64,000 nucleotides of DNA from Heliocidaris erythrogramma (GCA_025617745.1 CM046866.1:12903725-12967724); one strand, 5' to 3'. Shown: positions 45,972 through 59,112, counted from the first letter of the stretch. Notes: generated by a model not told the origin, from the letters alone. Program-made: numbers and translations.

Positions 45972-46038
45972 GTGCATGTTTAATAAGAAAAGAGGAAGAG
46001 AGTGCCACCCTCTTCCTCTCTTCTTATTAAACATGCAC
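45972..46038. repeat. 29-bp stem hairpin with 9-base loop
   Basis: Left arm GTGCATGTTTAATAAG continues AAAAGAGGAAGAG; the right arm is complementary with one mismatch in 29. Loop 46001-46009. No copies recognised elsewhere in the window. Confidence 0.85.
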
Positions 46039-47227
46039 CCACCCGGTGGGTTCCAAATATGAACCATCAAAAATATCAATCTAATGTCATCACATGCTGT
46101 CTAAGGTCTTAGCCGAACAAATTCTGTTAATTTCTTCCTGGCAATATCACATTAAATCTTCAGGATTTCATAAATGTACTATGGACGAGGGGCAAGAGCA
46201 CAGGGGGACGTGCCTCCCCCCCCCCCCCCCCCCCTTAGATAACCCTTAAAGAGAAGATCAAGTTCAGGGAAAGGTGCAGAGTAACTTATGAGTTTTCTCA
46301 TTCCTTTTATGTCATTTTGGAAGAAGATCACAGTAGAAATGTCCCTTAAAAAGGAGTGCTCTCCATATGCCCTCATACTCAAAATATGACGAGAAATGGC
46401 TTCAGTGTTCAGGCCTATCATTCATGCCACATGTGCGTACAGTCCTATATACCCATTTCTGTGTGTAGTGCATGTGCTTTCAGCGACATCAGGTCAATTT
46501 CTTTATCATTTTGAGGATTCCAAAACCTTTCAGTGTACACCAATTCTTATGTAGACATGATCAACCTTTCCCAACTGCTTTGACAGGTAGTGCATGACCA
46601 GAATAACTTTATATTTAAGTACACATTAAATATAAAGGAAGTGCCCCCTCATTGTGTTCCCCCCCCCCCCCCCAACCTCCCCCCAGCAGCATTTTTTTGC
46701 GCATGTGCATCGAAAAGGCACTTGAAAATAGTAGAGTTTTTGAAGTAACAAAAAGGCTGACTTATTTTGTCACAGATTATGTGGGCTAGTGCCCCTCCCC
46801 CTTTAATAACAAGTAGAAAAGTAATGACTTTAGAGACTGGGGTAAAAAAGCACTGCAAAAATCAACTGTCCCTTTTTTTTTACCACAGATTTTGGGGGGC
46901 TAGTGCCTCCCTCTCCTCCCCAGCCAGAGAATGGATCTGTCCATAAAGACAGATAGATAACTGAAGTTATTTTGACAATTATCATTAACTGGTGTCCAAT
47001 TGCAGCTTAAATAAGACATGGAATGAAACAGTTAAAATACCATGTAAACCACCTTGAGCCTGTGTGCATAATTGTACAAAGTAAACTTGCCATCTTTCCC
47101 CCAGGTGTGATCAAATTCACACTCACAAAAAAACTGAATACCCAGATAATAAGTCCACAAAAGATATTCCTCAAATGACAGCTCCCGATTAGAAGCAACT
47201 TTACGCCTCAAAGAGGGTTCTCTTTCT
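46039..47227. other. Spacer with poly(C) tracts
   Basis: C runs at 46216-46236 (21) and 46659-46673 (15). Both are followed by GGGGCTAGTGCC-type or CCTCCCCC words (46785-46910 region), a repeated G/C-rich phrase. No gene. Confidence 0.5.
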
Positions 47228-48806
47228 GAGAGAGAGAGATAGAGAGAGAAAGAGAGAGAGAGAGAGAGAAAGAGCGAGAGAGAGAGAGAGAGGGAGAGGA
47301 GAAGGGAGGAGGAGGGAGGAGAAGGGAGGAGAAGGAAGGGGGAGGGAAGGGGGAGGGAGGAGGGAGGGAAGGGGAGGAGGAGGGAAGGAGAGGAGGAAGG
47401 AGAGGAGGAGGGAGGGAAGGAGAAAGGGAGGGAGGAAGGAAGAGAGAGAGAGAGGGAGGAAAAAGGAGGGAGGGAGGAAGGAAAGGAGGGAGGAAGGAAA
47501 GGAGGGAGGGAGGGAGGAGAAGGGGGAGGGAGGAGAAGGGGGAGGGAGGGAGGAGAAGAGGGAGGGAGGAGAAGAGGGAGGAGGAGAAGAGGAGGGAGGA
47601 GAGGGAGGGAGAGAAGGGAGGGAGAGAGGGGAGGGAGGAGGAGAGAGGAGGGAGGGAGAGAAGGGGAAGGGTGTGAGGAGGAAGGAAGGGAGGTAGGGAC
47701 GATGGAAAGAGGGAGCGAGGGAGGGATGAAGGTAGGGAGGAGGGAGGGAAAAGAGAGGAGGGAAAATGAGGAAGGGAGAGAGAAGGGGAGAAAGAAGGGG
47801 AAAATGATGGAATGAGAGTGGCAGAGAGAGGGGGAAGAAACAGGAATTAAAGAGAGAGGTTGTATTAGAGGAAAGAGAGAAAAGGGAATGATTTTGAGAA
47901 AGAGAAATAGAAAGAGGGAGAGAAAGAGAAAGAGGGAGAGGAGAGGGAGAGAAAGAGGGAGAGGGAGAGAAAGAGGGAGAGGGAGAGGGAGAGAAAGAGG
48001 AGAGGGAGGGAGGAGGGAGGGAAAGGGAGGAGGAGGGAAGGAGAAAAGGGAAGGAAAGGGAGGGAAGGAAAGAAGAGAGAGGGAGGAAGGAAGGAAGGAG
48101 GGAGGGAAAGGAAAGGAGGGAGGAGGAAGAAGAAGAAAGAGAGGGAGGGAGAAGGAGGAGAGGGGGAGGGAGGGAGGAGAAGGGGAAGGAGAAGGGAAGG
48201 GTGTGAGAAGGGGAAGGGTGTGAGAAGGGGAAGGGTGTGAGGAGGGACGAAGGAAGGGAGGTAGGGACGATGGAAAGAGGGAGCGAGGGAGGGAAAAAAG
48301 AGGAGGGAAAATGGAGAAGGGAGAGAGAAGGGGAGAAAGAAGGGGAAAATGATGGAATGAGAGTGGCAGAGACAGGGAAGAAACAGGAATTAAAGAGAGA
48401 GGTTGTATTAGAGGAAAGAGAGAAAAGGGAATGATTTTGAGAAAGAGGGAGAGAAAGAGGGAGAGGGAGAGGGAGAGGTACGGAGAGGTAGAGGGAAAGG
48501 TAAGAGGGAAAGGTAGAGAGGGAAGGTAGAGAGGGAAGGTAAGAGGGGAAGGTAGAGGAAGGTAGGGAGGGAATAGGGAGGGAGATAGGAGGGAGATAGG
48601 GAGGGAGATAGGGAATAGGAGGGAGGGAGAAAGAGAGAACAGAAGGAGATGGAAGGAGAGAGGGAGAAATAGAGACAAAGGAGAAAAAGATCTGAGGGTG
48701 AGGGAGAGAGGGGAGGGAAGGGAGAAGGAGGGAAGGGAGAGGGAGCGAAAACAGTGTGGGACAGAAAAAGGGAGTGAGAGAGAGAGAGAAATAGAAAAGG
48801 AGAGCA
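47228..48806 (+). repeat. 1.6-kb polypurine (GA/GGA) tract
   Basis: Almost purely A and G on the plus strand: AGAGAG, GGGAGGA and GGAAGG runs. Contains an internal duplication: 47657-47905 recurs at 48225-48447, sharing GGTAGGGACGATGGAAAGAG and GGAATGATTTTGAGAAAGAG. Long purine strands of this kind can form triplex DNA. The 591-codon open frame on the minus strand is a by-product. Confidence 0.95.
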
Positions 48807-51800
48807 ACCAGCTCTAATTCCTCGTTATGTTAATGCGCAAAAGGTAATCAAATCAAATTCTATAGAGCAAGAAAAAATCCTGTCAAACGCATCAGAAATG
48901 ATAATGAATTGTGCTGAGTGGAGATCTCTACAAATCTCAACTTGTCATAAGTTTATTTCCATCCATCAATTGCACTGAGATTCTTTAATGGAATGGTATT
49001 AGCTGGATAAAAGGATGGCCCACAGCAATATATTAACATTATTCAACATGTCTGGGTGTATTATAAGATGAAATGATCACCATAAACACTCTGAATAAAA
49101 AAGGACACATACGCATGAGCAGCTACACTAGAATATCAATACCATACTGTACAAGTCGATAAGAGGGGTTCTCAAACTTGCACAGAGCTATAAAATCATC
49201 ATTATGTAAATGAGGCAACTTGCCAGCACCAATATCACAAAAGAATCTGTCGATGCACTGCAATCCACCACCTTATACAACTGTAAATATTCTATCTCTG
49301 CTAATTAATATTTGATTGACAAGTTTTAAATCTACTGCAAAACTGATCAGATTATTTGTTTGTTTGTGTGGGTTTTTTCCTTCAATTTAATATATGTACA
49401 AAAAAAAGAAACTTCTTTATTACATTTTGATATAAACAGATACTAATGCCTGCCATCTATTTCAATGCGATTCCACCAGGCATTTAAGCCAGATGTACTA
49501 AAAATTTATCTAAACATAGAGTCAACTGCAATTATGAAAACAAGCATTACCTACATCTACTGTTCTTCACATTAAATTTTAAAAAATAAATCTGTAAGAT
49601 CATGCTGTCAAGGATTTTAATTCTTAATATCCAGACAGTTCCAATGTCTTTATAATATACAAGTATATATTACAGCTTCAAATTGTCGCACATACATGTA
49701 TTTATGCAAGACCTTATTCAAACAGTATCGCTTTCAGACCATCTACATATTGAACATACATGTAGCAAGCAACATTATACTGTATACCTTCTTGAATTGT
49801 CACACACATACATGTACGTGTAGACCTAAATCACCATATCACGGCACAAACACATTCTATTGTCTCTCATGCCTGCATGAACAGGTATATCATCAATCAA
49901 ATCGAATGACAAAACCTATAATCATATTTTCCTTTTAGCTTCGTCAGATCCATCACAGAAGTATTAGAGGCAATTCATTTGAAGCCTCTAACAAATACAT
50001 CCTCCTTCTCCCGCTGTATTCAATCATTTGTAATACCTGCAAATGTACATCAAATTGAGCCGTGCAACTACAATTCACGCCATCGCATATGCTGCATTGT
50101 TAAATGAAGTCAATTTATATGAGCCCACACATATACAGCCATCTACTGTTTGTGCCTCCTCTCCGGCATACACACAATAGTCTCCAGGGAGGGACTGCCC
50201 CAAGTTGAATTACATTTGCTAGACTTTAATTGCCTCTAGATAACAGGGGGTAATAACTTAGTGAACCCCAAGGAGATGTCTCGGAAATGCATCCCTTGCT
50301 CGGGTTTATCTGCAGAAGTCTGCCTCTATGAAATCTATACAGATTACGATGGGGTTTTCCCATCAATCACTTTGTCAAATTATCGAGGTCTTTTACAAAG
50401 TGTGCAAGTCAATCGAAGACTCGATAACGTGGAACCGTTTGCCACATTCAGGCAGAAATGTGTTAAAACTACCAACCAATACTTATTTTTTCAGACTTTT
50501 TCATTTTTCCAATTTATCAGAACCAACCATGTAGTATCATACATGTAAGTTTAGGTTGATGCATTACGTCTATTTGTTAATGTCATGAGGGAGTTCAGTG
50601 TCCTTTGAAAACATTTGAGACCTAGATCAAACACAACAAGGTGCTTGAGAAAAGCTACTTTGTATCACAAACAAATACAAAATGATAAATAATAAAATAA
50701 AGGACAATACAAAATAACAACTGCCTCTAAAAAAAAGTTGAAAAATTTACAACAGAATGCAGGTAAGAGTATCCGAAAAAAATATGAGTAGCAATAAGAA
50801 AGGGTGCGAACAATTTTTACATTCCTTTTTACTCCAAAATTCTCTGAAAGGTAAACAGTTATCTCATTTATAGGTACCTTTTGCGGTCCAAAACTGCTGA
50901 AGGGGGGAATAATTTATAAGGTATGACAGATCTCCCCCCCCCCCCCCCCCATCCATCAGTTACTGCCAAGTACTGGTTACTTTTGTATCAATGTGTCTTT
51001 TTTGTTATCTATGTAAACTTATACCCAGCATACACAGCACTATTACACCACCTTACCACCTATTACAAATAGCTTTTATGCAATTAGTGGAATAATTGAC
51101 AAACATATGAATATAATAGAATGAAAAGATTTCAGCTATGAGGATACACTGTATGTCTGCCATTCCATAAGAAGGCCTACACATATGTGCAGTATATGTA
51201 CTACATATCCATGATGTGAGATTGGTGTCAAAAGAGGTGCCAAGTCTCCTATCTCTAAAAGTGTTTTTCAAATCAAAAAGGCCTACAACTGTCAGGAGTT
51301 TGGTTTGAGGAGAAAACGGCTATAAAAAGATATGGGTTTTGAGGTCCCATGAGATAGGCGAGAGTGACTTTGCCAGCCAAGGAATAAATCATGTAAAATC
51401 CCACAGAGTCACTATCTCTCTCATGTATCTTGACAAGAGACGTGTAGCCATCACCATCACTAACTGTCTAAGACATATGTATGTGGAGTTAGGATGGGGG
51501 GAGCTGCATCGATGGAGGTACGACTCTTGTCCTTAACATGCAGGGAGGCTGTGGAGACGGGAGTGTTGTGGGGCTAGGAGGGTTAACGGCTGGTTGGGTT
51601 GTGGCTGGCGGAGGGGCGTCCGCCTGAGATGGGAGAGAGAGAGGCGTATAACATGAATTATGGAGAGCGGGTTTGATTGTGGATGTGTTTGGGTGATAGG
51701 AGATGATGGAAGCAAGGGATATTGGGCTGCAACCTTGAGGATCTCGGGCATGCTTCTCGTCTGTCAGAGCCGTGACAAACAGGAGGTGACAGAGCCATCG

Positions 51801-52920
51801 CCATCACGTCTCCACCGCGCTGCCGCCATGTCTCTACGGTTCCTATGACAGCTTCCTGCCCCCATTCAAAGCAACTGCCTCGCCGCAACACACCAGCTCT
51901 CCCTCAATCTCTTGAGCAGGCTAGCCTGGCAACCAGGTGATATCATTTTCATCCCATCAGCAATAAATCTGATGCTGCAACCTGTCTGAAATGTCAAGAC
52001 TATCATGAATTCAAACCCTCACCTACCAAACCCCTCTCATTCACTACCCTCCTCGGTAACTGAAAATGTTAATATAAAGGTATTTTGACAATAACAAAAT
52101 AAGATATTTCATATGAAACTCAACCTAGCTCTTCCTCAAGCTCTTCTTCAACATAGCCTGCCACCCAGGTGATATCATTTTCATTTCACCAACAATAACT
52201 TTAGATAAAACCTGTCTAGCCATTGAAGAATAACCGAAAATTCTACTCCCAACACCTTTCAAACTCCTTTCAGTCACTACATAACGTTTACCCAACTGAA
52301 GCTGTCTATGCAATAAATTATAGTTTGATGAAATAACATAATTCTCTAAAAATAATCTTGTCTGAAAGTCAGGCTAGAGCAGGGAGCACTACCCAGATTC
52401 CCTTCACTTGCCAAGACTCGACTAGTGCTCAGCGCTGACGGGGCTATTCATCATTTATGTCGCTATCAAGCGAGCGGGTCGGGTGCTGCCACTGACATGA
52501 TGGATGAATAAATGCATAGCCAATTACATGAGATGGAGTAGGTGAAGGGGGGTGGTGGGGTTCCATTGTCACCTCCCCTTTTGTCTCCCACGATGCAAGC
52601 ATAGCCGCGATACACCTGTTTATTACCAAACTTGCGAATGCATTCAGATGTGATGAATAGAGTCAATCGTGGTATCACAACCTTGCCTTTGTGCGGAATC
52701 GCTGTTGTTGTTTTCGATGATTGGATCATGGTGGTTATGATTTCGCTCCCCATGTCTTTGATGGGTCCGATTTTTCCTCCACAGAGCAGGGCGTGAAGCA
52801 TCTCTGCCTAAAGCTTTCGTCTCCGACAATGGAGTTGTGTAAAGATAAGACACACGACACTCCTTCCTGGACAAGACAACATACTGGAGGTTGATATGCT
52901 TAACCCCTCTCTGACTGGCT
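48807..52920. other. Noncoding region upstream of the zinc-finger gene
   Basis: AT-rich at 48.8-51.3 kb; a less AT-rich stretch with scattered CpG at 51.3-52.9 kb. I find no splice-bounded conserved frame. Patches such as TTTAATTGCCTCTAGATAAC (50226) combine homeodomain-like and GATA-like words and would be worth testing for conservation. C run at 50934-50950 (17). Confidence 0.35.
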
Positions 52921-52924
52921 GTCT

Positions 52925-53575
52925 ATCTCTTTCTTTCTTTCCAATTGTCACGCATATCCATCATTCAACCTCCTAGATTACCATATTTTGTGTCACCATT
53001 TCTATCTTTCTCTCTCTTTCTGTCTCTATCTATACAGTATGTTTACAGCTCTCTCCTCTTTTCCGCTATGCCTCTCTTTCTGTATCTTTTTCTCTCCGTC
53101 TCTTTCTTTCATTGACTCCTTCCTCTCTCTATCTCGTCTATCTCTCTCACACTCTCTGCCCCCTCTCTCTTTCTCTTTCCCTTTTTCTTCCTCTCTGTCC
53201 ATATCTTTCTCTGAGCCTTTCTCTCTCTCTCTCCTCTCCCATGTCTACACCTCTGTCTAACTGTACATGTATTTCTCTCCTACATGTGCTCTCGTGCTCT
53301 CTAGCTCTCCCTCTCTGTACTCTCCATCTCCTCATTAATGTTTCTCTATCTCTATATCTCCCTCACTCCATCCTTCAACTCTCCCCCCCCCCCCCCCCTC
53401 TCTCTCTCTCTCTCTCTAGTTCTCCCACTCTGTACTCTCCATCTCATTAATTTTTCTCTATCTCTATCTCTTCATCTCCCTCACTCCATCCTTCAACTCT
53501 CCCCCCCCCCCCCCCCTCCCTATCTCTCTCTCTCTCTCAATCTCACCCTATCTTCCTTGCTCCTCACACTTTCTT
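52925..53575 (+). repeat. Polypyrimidine (CT) tract with 118-bp duplication
   Basis: CTCTCT-rich on the plus strand. CACTCCATCCTTCAACTCT followed by a 16-C run occurs twice, 118 bp apart (C runs 53383-53398 and 53501-53516), with the flanking CTGTACTCTCCATCTC also repeated. Confidence 0.9.
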
Positions 53576-53689
53576 TCCAGGATGTTTGTGTTTTAGCTTA
53601 AGTTACATATCTGCCCTTCTGGGCAAAGGGGGCGTGTCGGCCCTCTTTGATGAAAGTTGAAATAGAGCATTTTCAAGGGCAGGCTAGCA

Positions 53690-54900
53690 GTGTGATCCAT
53701 TCTGCAAAATATCAATTATCATCGTAATTATAACTGAGCCTTCACAGATGCTCAATGCAAATTAAAACTGGAAGAAATGTGACAAATATAATGTAGCTAG
53801 AAGATACTGTCAAATGTAATCTTTAATATCATTACATTTCCTTAATGAGTGATTTATGTGATTTCACAGTGAAGGACTTTCATTCAGAAAATTTCATGCT
53901 GCTTTAGAACCTAACTATCATTTAAATATCTACTACCAATGAGTTACCACAACTCCTTAATACTACAACACTGAGTTATTGCTGCTAATAACCGAGGCGT
54001 CAGTTCTGGAAATATTTCAGTTATCATTGTTATTATATGTACTTGAGCGCTCACAATCGTTGAAAGCAGTTGGAAGTGGATTAAATGTGACAAACAGATC
54101 AAAGACAGTGTCAAATGGCATAATTAATATCAGTATAATTTGCTTCAATTGGTTTCTCATTTAATTGATGTCATAGTGAAGGACTTTCACTAAGAAATCT
54201 TAAATAGCTTCAAAACTAACCATCACAACATAAACATACATGTAATGTATCTACAACTCAAGATAATGATATGTCTGCTAAGTATACAAGGGTATCAATT
54301 CTGGAAAATATCAGTTATCGTTGGAATTATACATGTAATTGAGCCCTCACAGATGAATGCAATGCAGACGGAAGGAAATATTACAAACACATAGATGATA
54401 CTGTCAATTTGTTGGAGTGATTTCTTATACGATGGACCTATTAAATACAAGGCTACAACACAAGATCTGAATAATGACTGCTAACTACTGAGGTGTCAAT
54501 TCTGGAAAATACCAATTATCATTGTAATTACATTTGAGCCCCTCAAAGATGCTGAAGGGAGTCCAACTTGGAGGAAATGTAACAGATACCGGTACATAGT
54601 GGAAAGTCAAATTTTCTCCAAAATATATGTATATTTACTTTTATATGTTTCTTATGATTTCATAATGAAGGCATTAAATTTGGCAATGCTATTTTGTTCA
54701 GAATATGATCCACATATTCAAGGCATTTTACATGTATCTGAAATAGAGCTGCTATTAAAAGTGTTAAATTCTGGGGGGAGGAAATAGTCTAAATTACCAC
54801 TGGAATTATAATTAAATGGGCCTTCACAGCTCAATGTAAATGTGAGGAAAGTTCAAATGTATATAAAGGGATAGTGTCAAATTTTATCCTTGGTATCATT
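53690..54900 (+). repeat. Decayed tandem array, unit about 200-310 bp
   Basis: The phrase ATCAATTATCATCGTAATTA...GAGCC(T/C)TCACAGAT recurs at about 53707, 54018, 54311, 54510 and 54793, each followed by a GGAAGAAATGTGACAAA-like word and often by CATAGTGAAGGACTTTCA. Units are strongly diverged, so the array is old. Confidence 0.65.
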
Positions 54901-56525
54901 ACATTTGATTTTATTGATTTCTTAGAATTCTTTTCATATTTATCATCAAGAAAATACTTTTAAATCAGCTAATAGAAATCAATATTTATTAAAAACATTT
55001 TAAAAAGTCATATTTTGGGAAAAGAAAAAGGGGGAAGGAAGGAAGTCCTTGCATTCTGTGAGCACTGAAATTGGCAGCTCAGAGCTAGAACCGGTGGTAC
55101 CATTGGAGCGCCGTGAGCACTTTGTGAGGTGGATATGAGCACTATAAAAATATCAAATATAGAGGGATGCTACTTATAATTGATAAAAAAGTAGGAAAAA
55201 TCATCTAGAATGGGCCCTTGTATACATAAAAAGTTGTTTTCTATGGCTAAAAATATGTTTAAAAAGTAGGAATTCCTACTTTTGACTCAAAAGTGGCATC
55301 CCTGAATATATGTGTTGATTATGTGTATGAGATAATGAGGATACTTGCTCACTACATGATAAACAATGACATGTTTGCACATTTTTTCTTAAATACACTT
55401 TGACGTTACAATGGCAGATTTTACATAGGGGGAAAACTGGTCCCAGTGCCCCCCCACCCTTTTGAAACCCAACTGGCATACCTTAAGTACACAATTTTAA
55501 AAAATTGCCTTCTTAATCGTGTACTTTTCCGGCTCTGTAATAATAATAAATATGTCTTGTTTACCCAGAGTAGCCTCATCAGTACTAAATACTGTTCTCT
55601 CTAAGGGCCCTGCATATTATTATGCCCCCTCTTTTACAAAATCCTGGATCCGCCCCTGATTAGACTTATGATGCTGTGCGAGGGCAGCCTCAGCCATATT
55701 TAAGATTCAACAGGTGATGTACCTCCTTGATGGAACAATTTTTTTTTTGTACAGGAAACTGGCAAACATACAAAGTAGTAACCCTGGTACGTTGAGATAG
55801 AAGTGACATCGTTTACAATGCCAAAACAATATGAATAGAAACCATGACGAGACATCTCCTCAGGTATTACCAAGGACTTTTATGAAGGGTATGAACCACG
55901 TTATATAAAACTTTAAAAAGATTAACACCCTTTTCCTTGCTCTAAGCAGACAATACATTTCTTAAATAAAAGACACAGGTAAATGTTAAGGTAGGCCTAT
56001 AGGTTAATATATAATGTACATGTAAATGTATATTGGAAGAAGTTATTTCAATATTAACCACAGTTATTGTATAAACTAAGGCATTTTTTTGTAAGTTTTA
56101 AGGATGTGGTAATTCAAAAATATAATAAATGTTTGATTATTCAATTTATTTTTAAATGGACCAAAAAGAACAATTTGCCCTTGCTGAATTCATAATTTCT
56201 ATCCATAATGTATCTTAAAACATCACAGACTATAATTTTCAGATTCTTTCACTTTCAGGACTACTCTCTTTGAGTGTTATTTGAAAAAAACATTTTATTA
56301 AGATTTTTACATTTTGGTCGCAATTTTTTTCTTCAATACCTGTACATTTGGTACTGTAGGGTTTTTACATGTAAGCCCCCCACCTGCCCCTTCAGAAAAA
56401 AATCTTACTAATATGCCTGTGCACTGTGCAAACACATAAATTGCACTTCAGAGCTTATTCTAGCCCATGCCCATGATGATCGTCACTAAATAGTTGCAAC
56501 CTTCCCTAATGCCCACTCCCAATTG
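54901..56525. other. AT-rich spacer
   Basis: No gene. 55140-55480 contains phrases typical of dispersed repeats (GTAGGAATTCCTACTTTTGA palindrome near 55266). Confidence 0.35.
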
Positions 56526-56800
56526 AACTATCCCGCTTGGCGATTGCTAACCCAACGCGACAAGTCACAAATACGATTGCTCGCTGCCTAGCACTCTTTG
56601 AGTCGTGTCAGGGTCTATTTTCTTCGTTTTCCGGCTTATCTCCGAAAGACACGATGACACGGCCTAAGCCGACATTCGGGATCAGTGGGCTGACGATAAG
56701 TGCAAGTAGAGGCAGATTCTGTGGTGCAAACGGCTTCAAAGAGGCAGAAAAAGAGATAATCTGGGAAGATAAATTACCAAATTATCTTGCTATTGGGTGG
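56526..56800. other. GC-richer block of unknown nature
   Basis: About 270 bases with balanced composition and scattered CpG amid AT-rich DNA. Plus-strand frame 56537-56803 (88 codons) is open but resembles nothing I know. Could be an undetected exon, promoter or transposon piece. Confidence 0.3.
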
Positions 56801-57875
56801 TGACATTTATGCTGGGCAAAACTTAACCAAAGTGACAGCTTGGCAGAGTGTTGTAGAGCATCAGATAAATGTGAGCAGAAGTTTGCCTCTTTTTCCTGTT
56901 TTCGGCTTGATGTGCATACATGTACGTACATGTATGTACTACTACATATATGTGGCTTATGCCAGTACCTGAGCATATTGCAATAATGAGATTTGCCAAA
57001 AACAAACTCCTAATGATACTATTTCATCATGAAACCGTCTGTACATTCTTATCTTATTTCACTCTCTTTTTTCTGTGGTTTGTAGGCTTGACAAAAATTG
57101 ATGACATTAATTAATGTCTCCTCCTCCACATCTCTCTATATACATGTCCATGGTCAACTTCATGTAGCAGAATTGGTCTGTAAATTAACCATTATTCATG
57201 CATGAGTATTTGTATCACGAGTATCTTATACTTAAGTGGAAATCCCCTTGTAATAGCTCTGTAACTCATTCTTTGTATAATTTATGAGACACACAATAGA
57301 CCGCTTCGGTAATGTTGCAAATTTTATGCATACCTTTCAAACAAAGGTTGTTCTTGACAACCTGAAAGCTTGCCAGAGGTTTGCCAGACATAGCTACAAA
57401 TAATGTATGCAAACTGGATTCCAAGCATTGAGGCTCATTTACACAAAAGCTGGTTCATGGAATAGCCCGTCACTAGGTGCTCAGAGAATATATGTGCATA
57501 AATTTGTATACATTACAGAAGCGGTCTATTGGTAACTGTGTTTGTAAAACAATTCGTATTTCAATACATTATCCTGTATACCGATCCTTTCAGCATGAAC
57601 CGCTAATGAGTTTTCATACATCAATAAATAAATATTTCAAATAATATGCCTCTAGCACCACCTTTGGTGGGCAGAGAAATAGGAATAAAAACTAAATGAA
57701 ATTAAATACAATTAATTAGTATCGGATCCTACACTAAGGTACTTTTCTAAAAGTTTTCATTCCAACAAAATCCAATAAACATAATGTTAAGATTCAAACA
57801 TTAACCTCAGTTATAACTGGATTCCTGGGAAATAACAGATTTTATAGTCATTTGACGTATAAAATAAAAATGTGG
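56801..57875. other. AT-rich spacer
   Basis: No gene. 56915-56936 is a perfect 22-bp palindrome of ATGTAC words. GACCGCTTC/GAAGCGGTC words 220 bases apart (57300, 57521) with TATGCA partners suggest a further inverted-repeat element at about 57295-57530. Confidence 0.4.
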
Positions 57876-58158
57876 CCTTAACACTATGAACATGGCAAAT
57901 AAAGAAGCGGACAAACTATACATCTCCTCATTGTACCTTCCACACTGGTTCTGGTAGACAAAAAAAAACATCCCTTCATTGCTATTATGTAAATATATGT
58001 AGAGCAGGTGTCACATGCATATTCACCTGTTCTACTTATTTTACATTTATAATAACAATGAAGGGATGTTCTTTGATTACTAGAACAATTGTGGAGGGTA
58101 CAATGAGGAGCTGTATATTTTGTCCGCTCTCTTTTGTCATCGTGTTCATAGTGTAAGT
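57876..58158. mobile_element. Foldback element with about 135-bp arms
   Basis: Almost the entire 283 bases fold on themselves. Outer words CACTATGAACA (57884) and TGTTCATAGTG; middle CTCCTCATTGTACC and GGTACAATGAGGAG; inner ACATCCCTTCATTG and CAATGAAGGGATGT. Loop about 14 bases near 58012-58025. Confidence 0.85.
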
Positions 58159-58392
58159 GTACCAATCACCTCAAAAAATACAGGCAGGGTTGACGCATTT
58201 AAAACACTGCGTTTTAAAACATGTTTGAAACACATTATATTGAAACGCATGGTTTTTTTTTTACAAATTTTAAACGCCCCGTAGACGTGTGTTATAAAAA
58301 TATTTTGTGCATTTTGATGCTTAAATTACTTGCTGTTGTATGTAATTTTTGGCATCTGCATAATTCTACAGGTGCTTATTACATTACCAGTA

Positions 58393-58958
58393 TTTCAATA
58401 TGGCACAAAAAAGAGACATGATAACAAAGCTTTTCGACCTGCACTCATCAGGTTATCACGCAAGTATGTAACAAACTATATTATACTCGATGAACCCCGA
58501 CGCAACCCCGACGCCGTAATTTCAGAACAATCGCAAAGCTTGGACGAACTGCTTTTGTCTACACAAAAGGGGTTCGTGCGATGGAATGTAGGCGGCTTCC
58601 AGAAAGCGTAAATGCACTGCGCTTCTGGCCCGGGACATAATTCTCAGCGGTTGGCTGATCGCATTAAACAACACGTCCCCTCAACTATTCGGAACCGTAC
58701 AACCAATCAGCACATGCGATTCGGCGATCAGTCTCCATTTGCTGAACAATCCAGCTTGCGCACAAAGCTATGCCAACGATCAATTCTCAATTATGTCCAA
58801 GCTTTGCGATTGTTCTGAAATTACGGCGTCCGGGTTGCATCCGGGTTCATCGAGTATAATATAGTTGATTTCGAGTAATTTGTTACATACCTGCGTGATA
58901 ACCAGATTAGTGCCGTTCGAAAAGATTTGTTATGTCTCTTTTTTGTGCCATATTGAAA
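58393..58958. mobile_element. Long inverted-repeat element, about 160-bp arms
   Basis: Left arm TTTCAATATGGCACAAAAAA (58393) to GCAAAGCTTGGAC (58545); right arm GTCCAAGCTTTGCGATTG (58795) back to TATTGAAA (58958). Middle matches include CGTAATTTCAGAACAATCGC. Left arm differs by small indels. The 250-base centre is GC-richer and has two further self-complementary AACAATC/GCGCA words. Confidence 0.85.
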
Positions 58959-59009
58959 TTTTATAGTACCAGGAAATTATTTGAATACCAGTATTAAAAG
59001 ACAAGTCTT

Positions 59010-59112
59010 TCTCCACCTTCTCTCTCTCTCCTCCTCCTCTTCTCTTCTCTCTCTCTCTTTTTTTCTCTCGCATTCACTCACTCTCTCTCTTTCTCTCTCT
59101 CTTTCCCTTCCA
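59010..59112 (+). repeat. CT microsatellite
   Basis: CTCTCT-rich, about 100 bases. Confidence 0.9.

Noticed and set aside
47032..48807. 591-codon open frame on the minus strand
   Set aside because: It is made of Ser, Leu, Pro and Phe from a polypyrimidine strand; a low-complexity artefact, not a protein.
50261..50548. 95-codon plus-strand open frame
   Set aside because: No recognisable family, no splice or repeat support; overlapping frames are equally open.
53112..53601. Open frames in the CT tract
   Set aside because: Same artefact of simple-sequence DNA.
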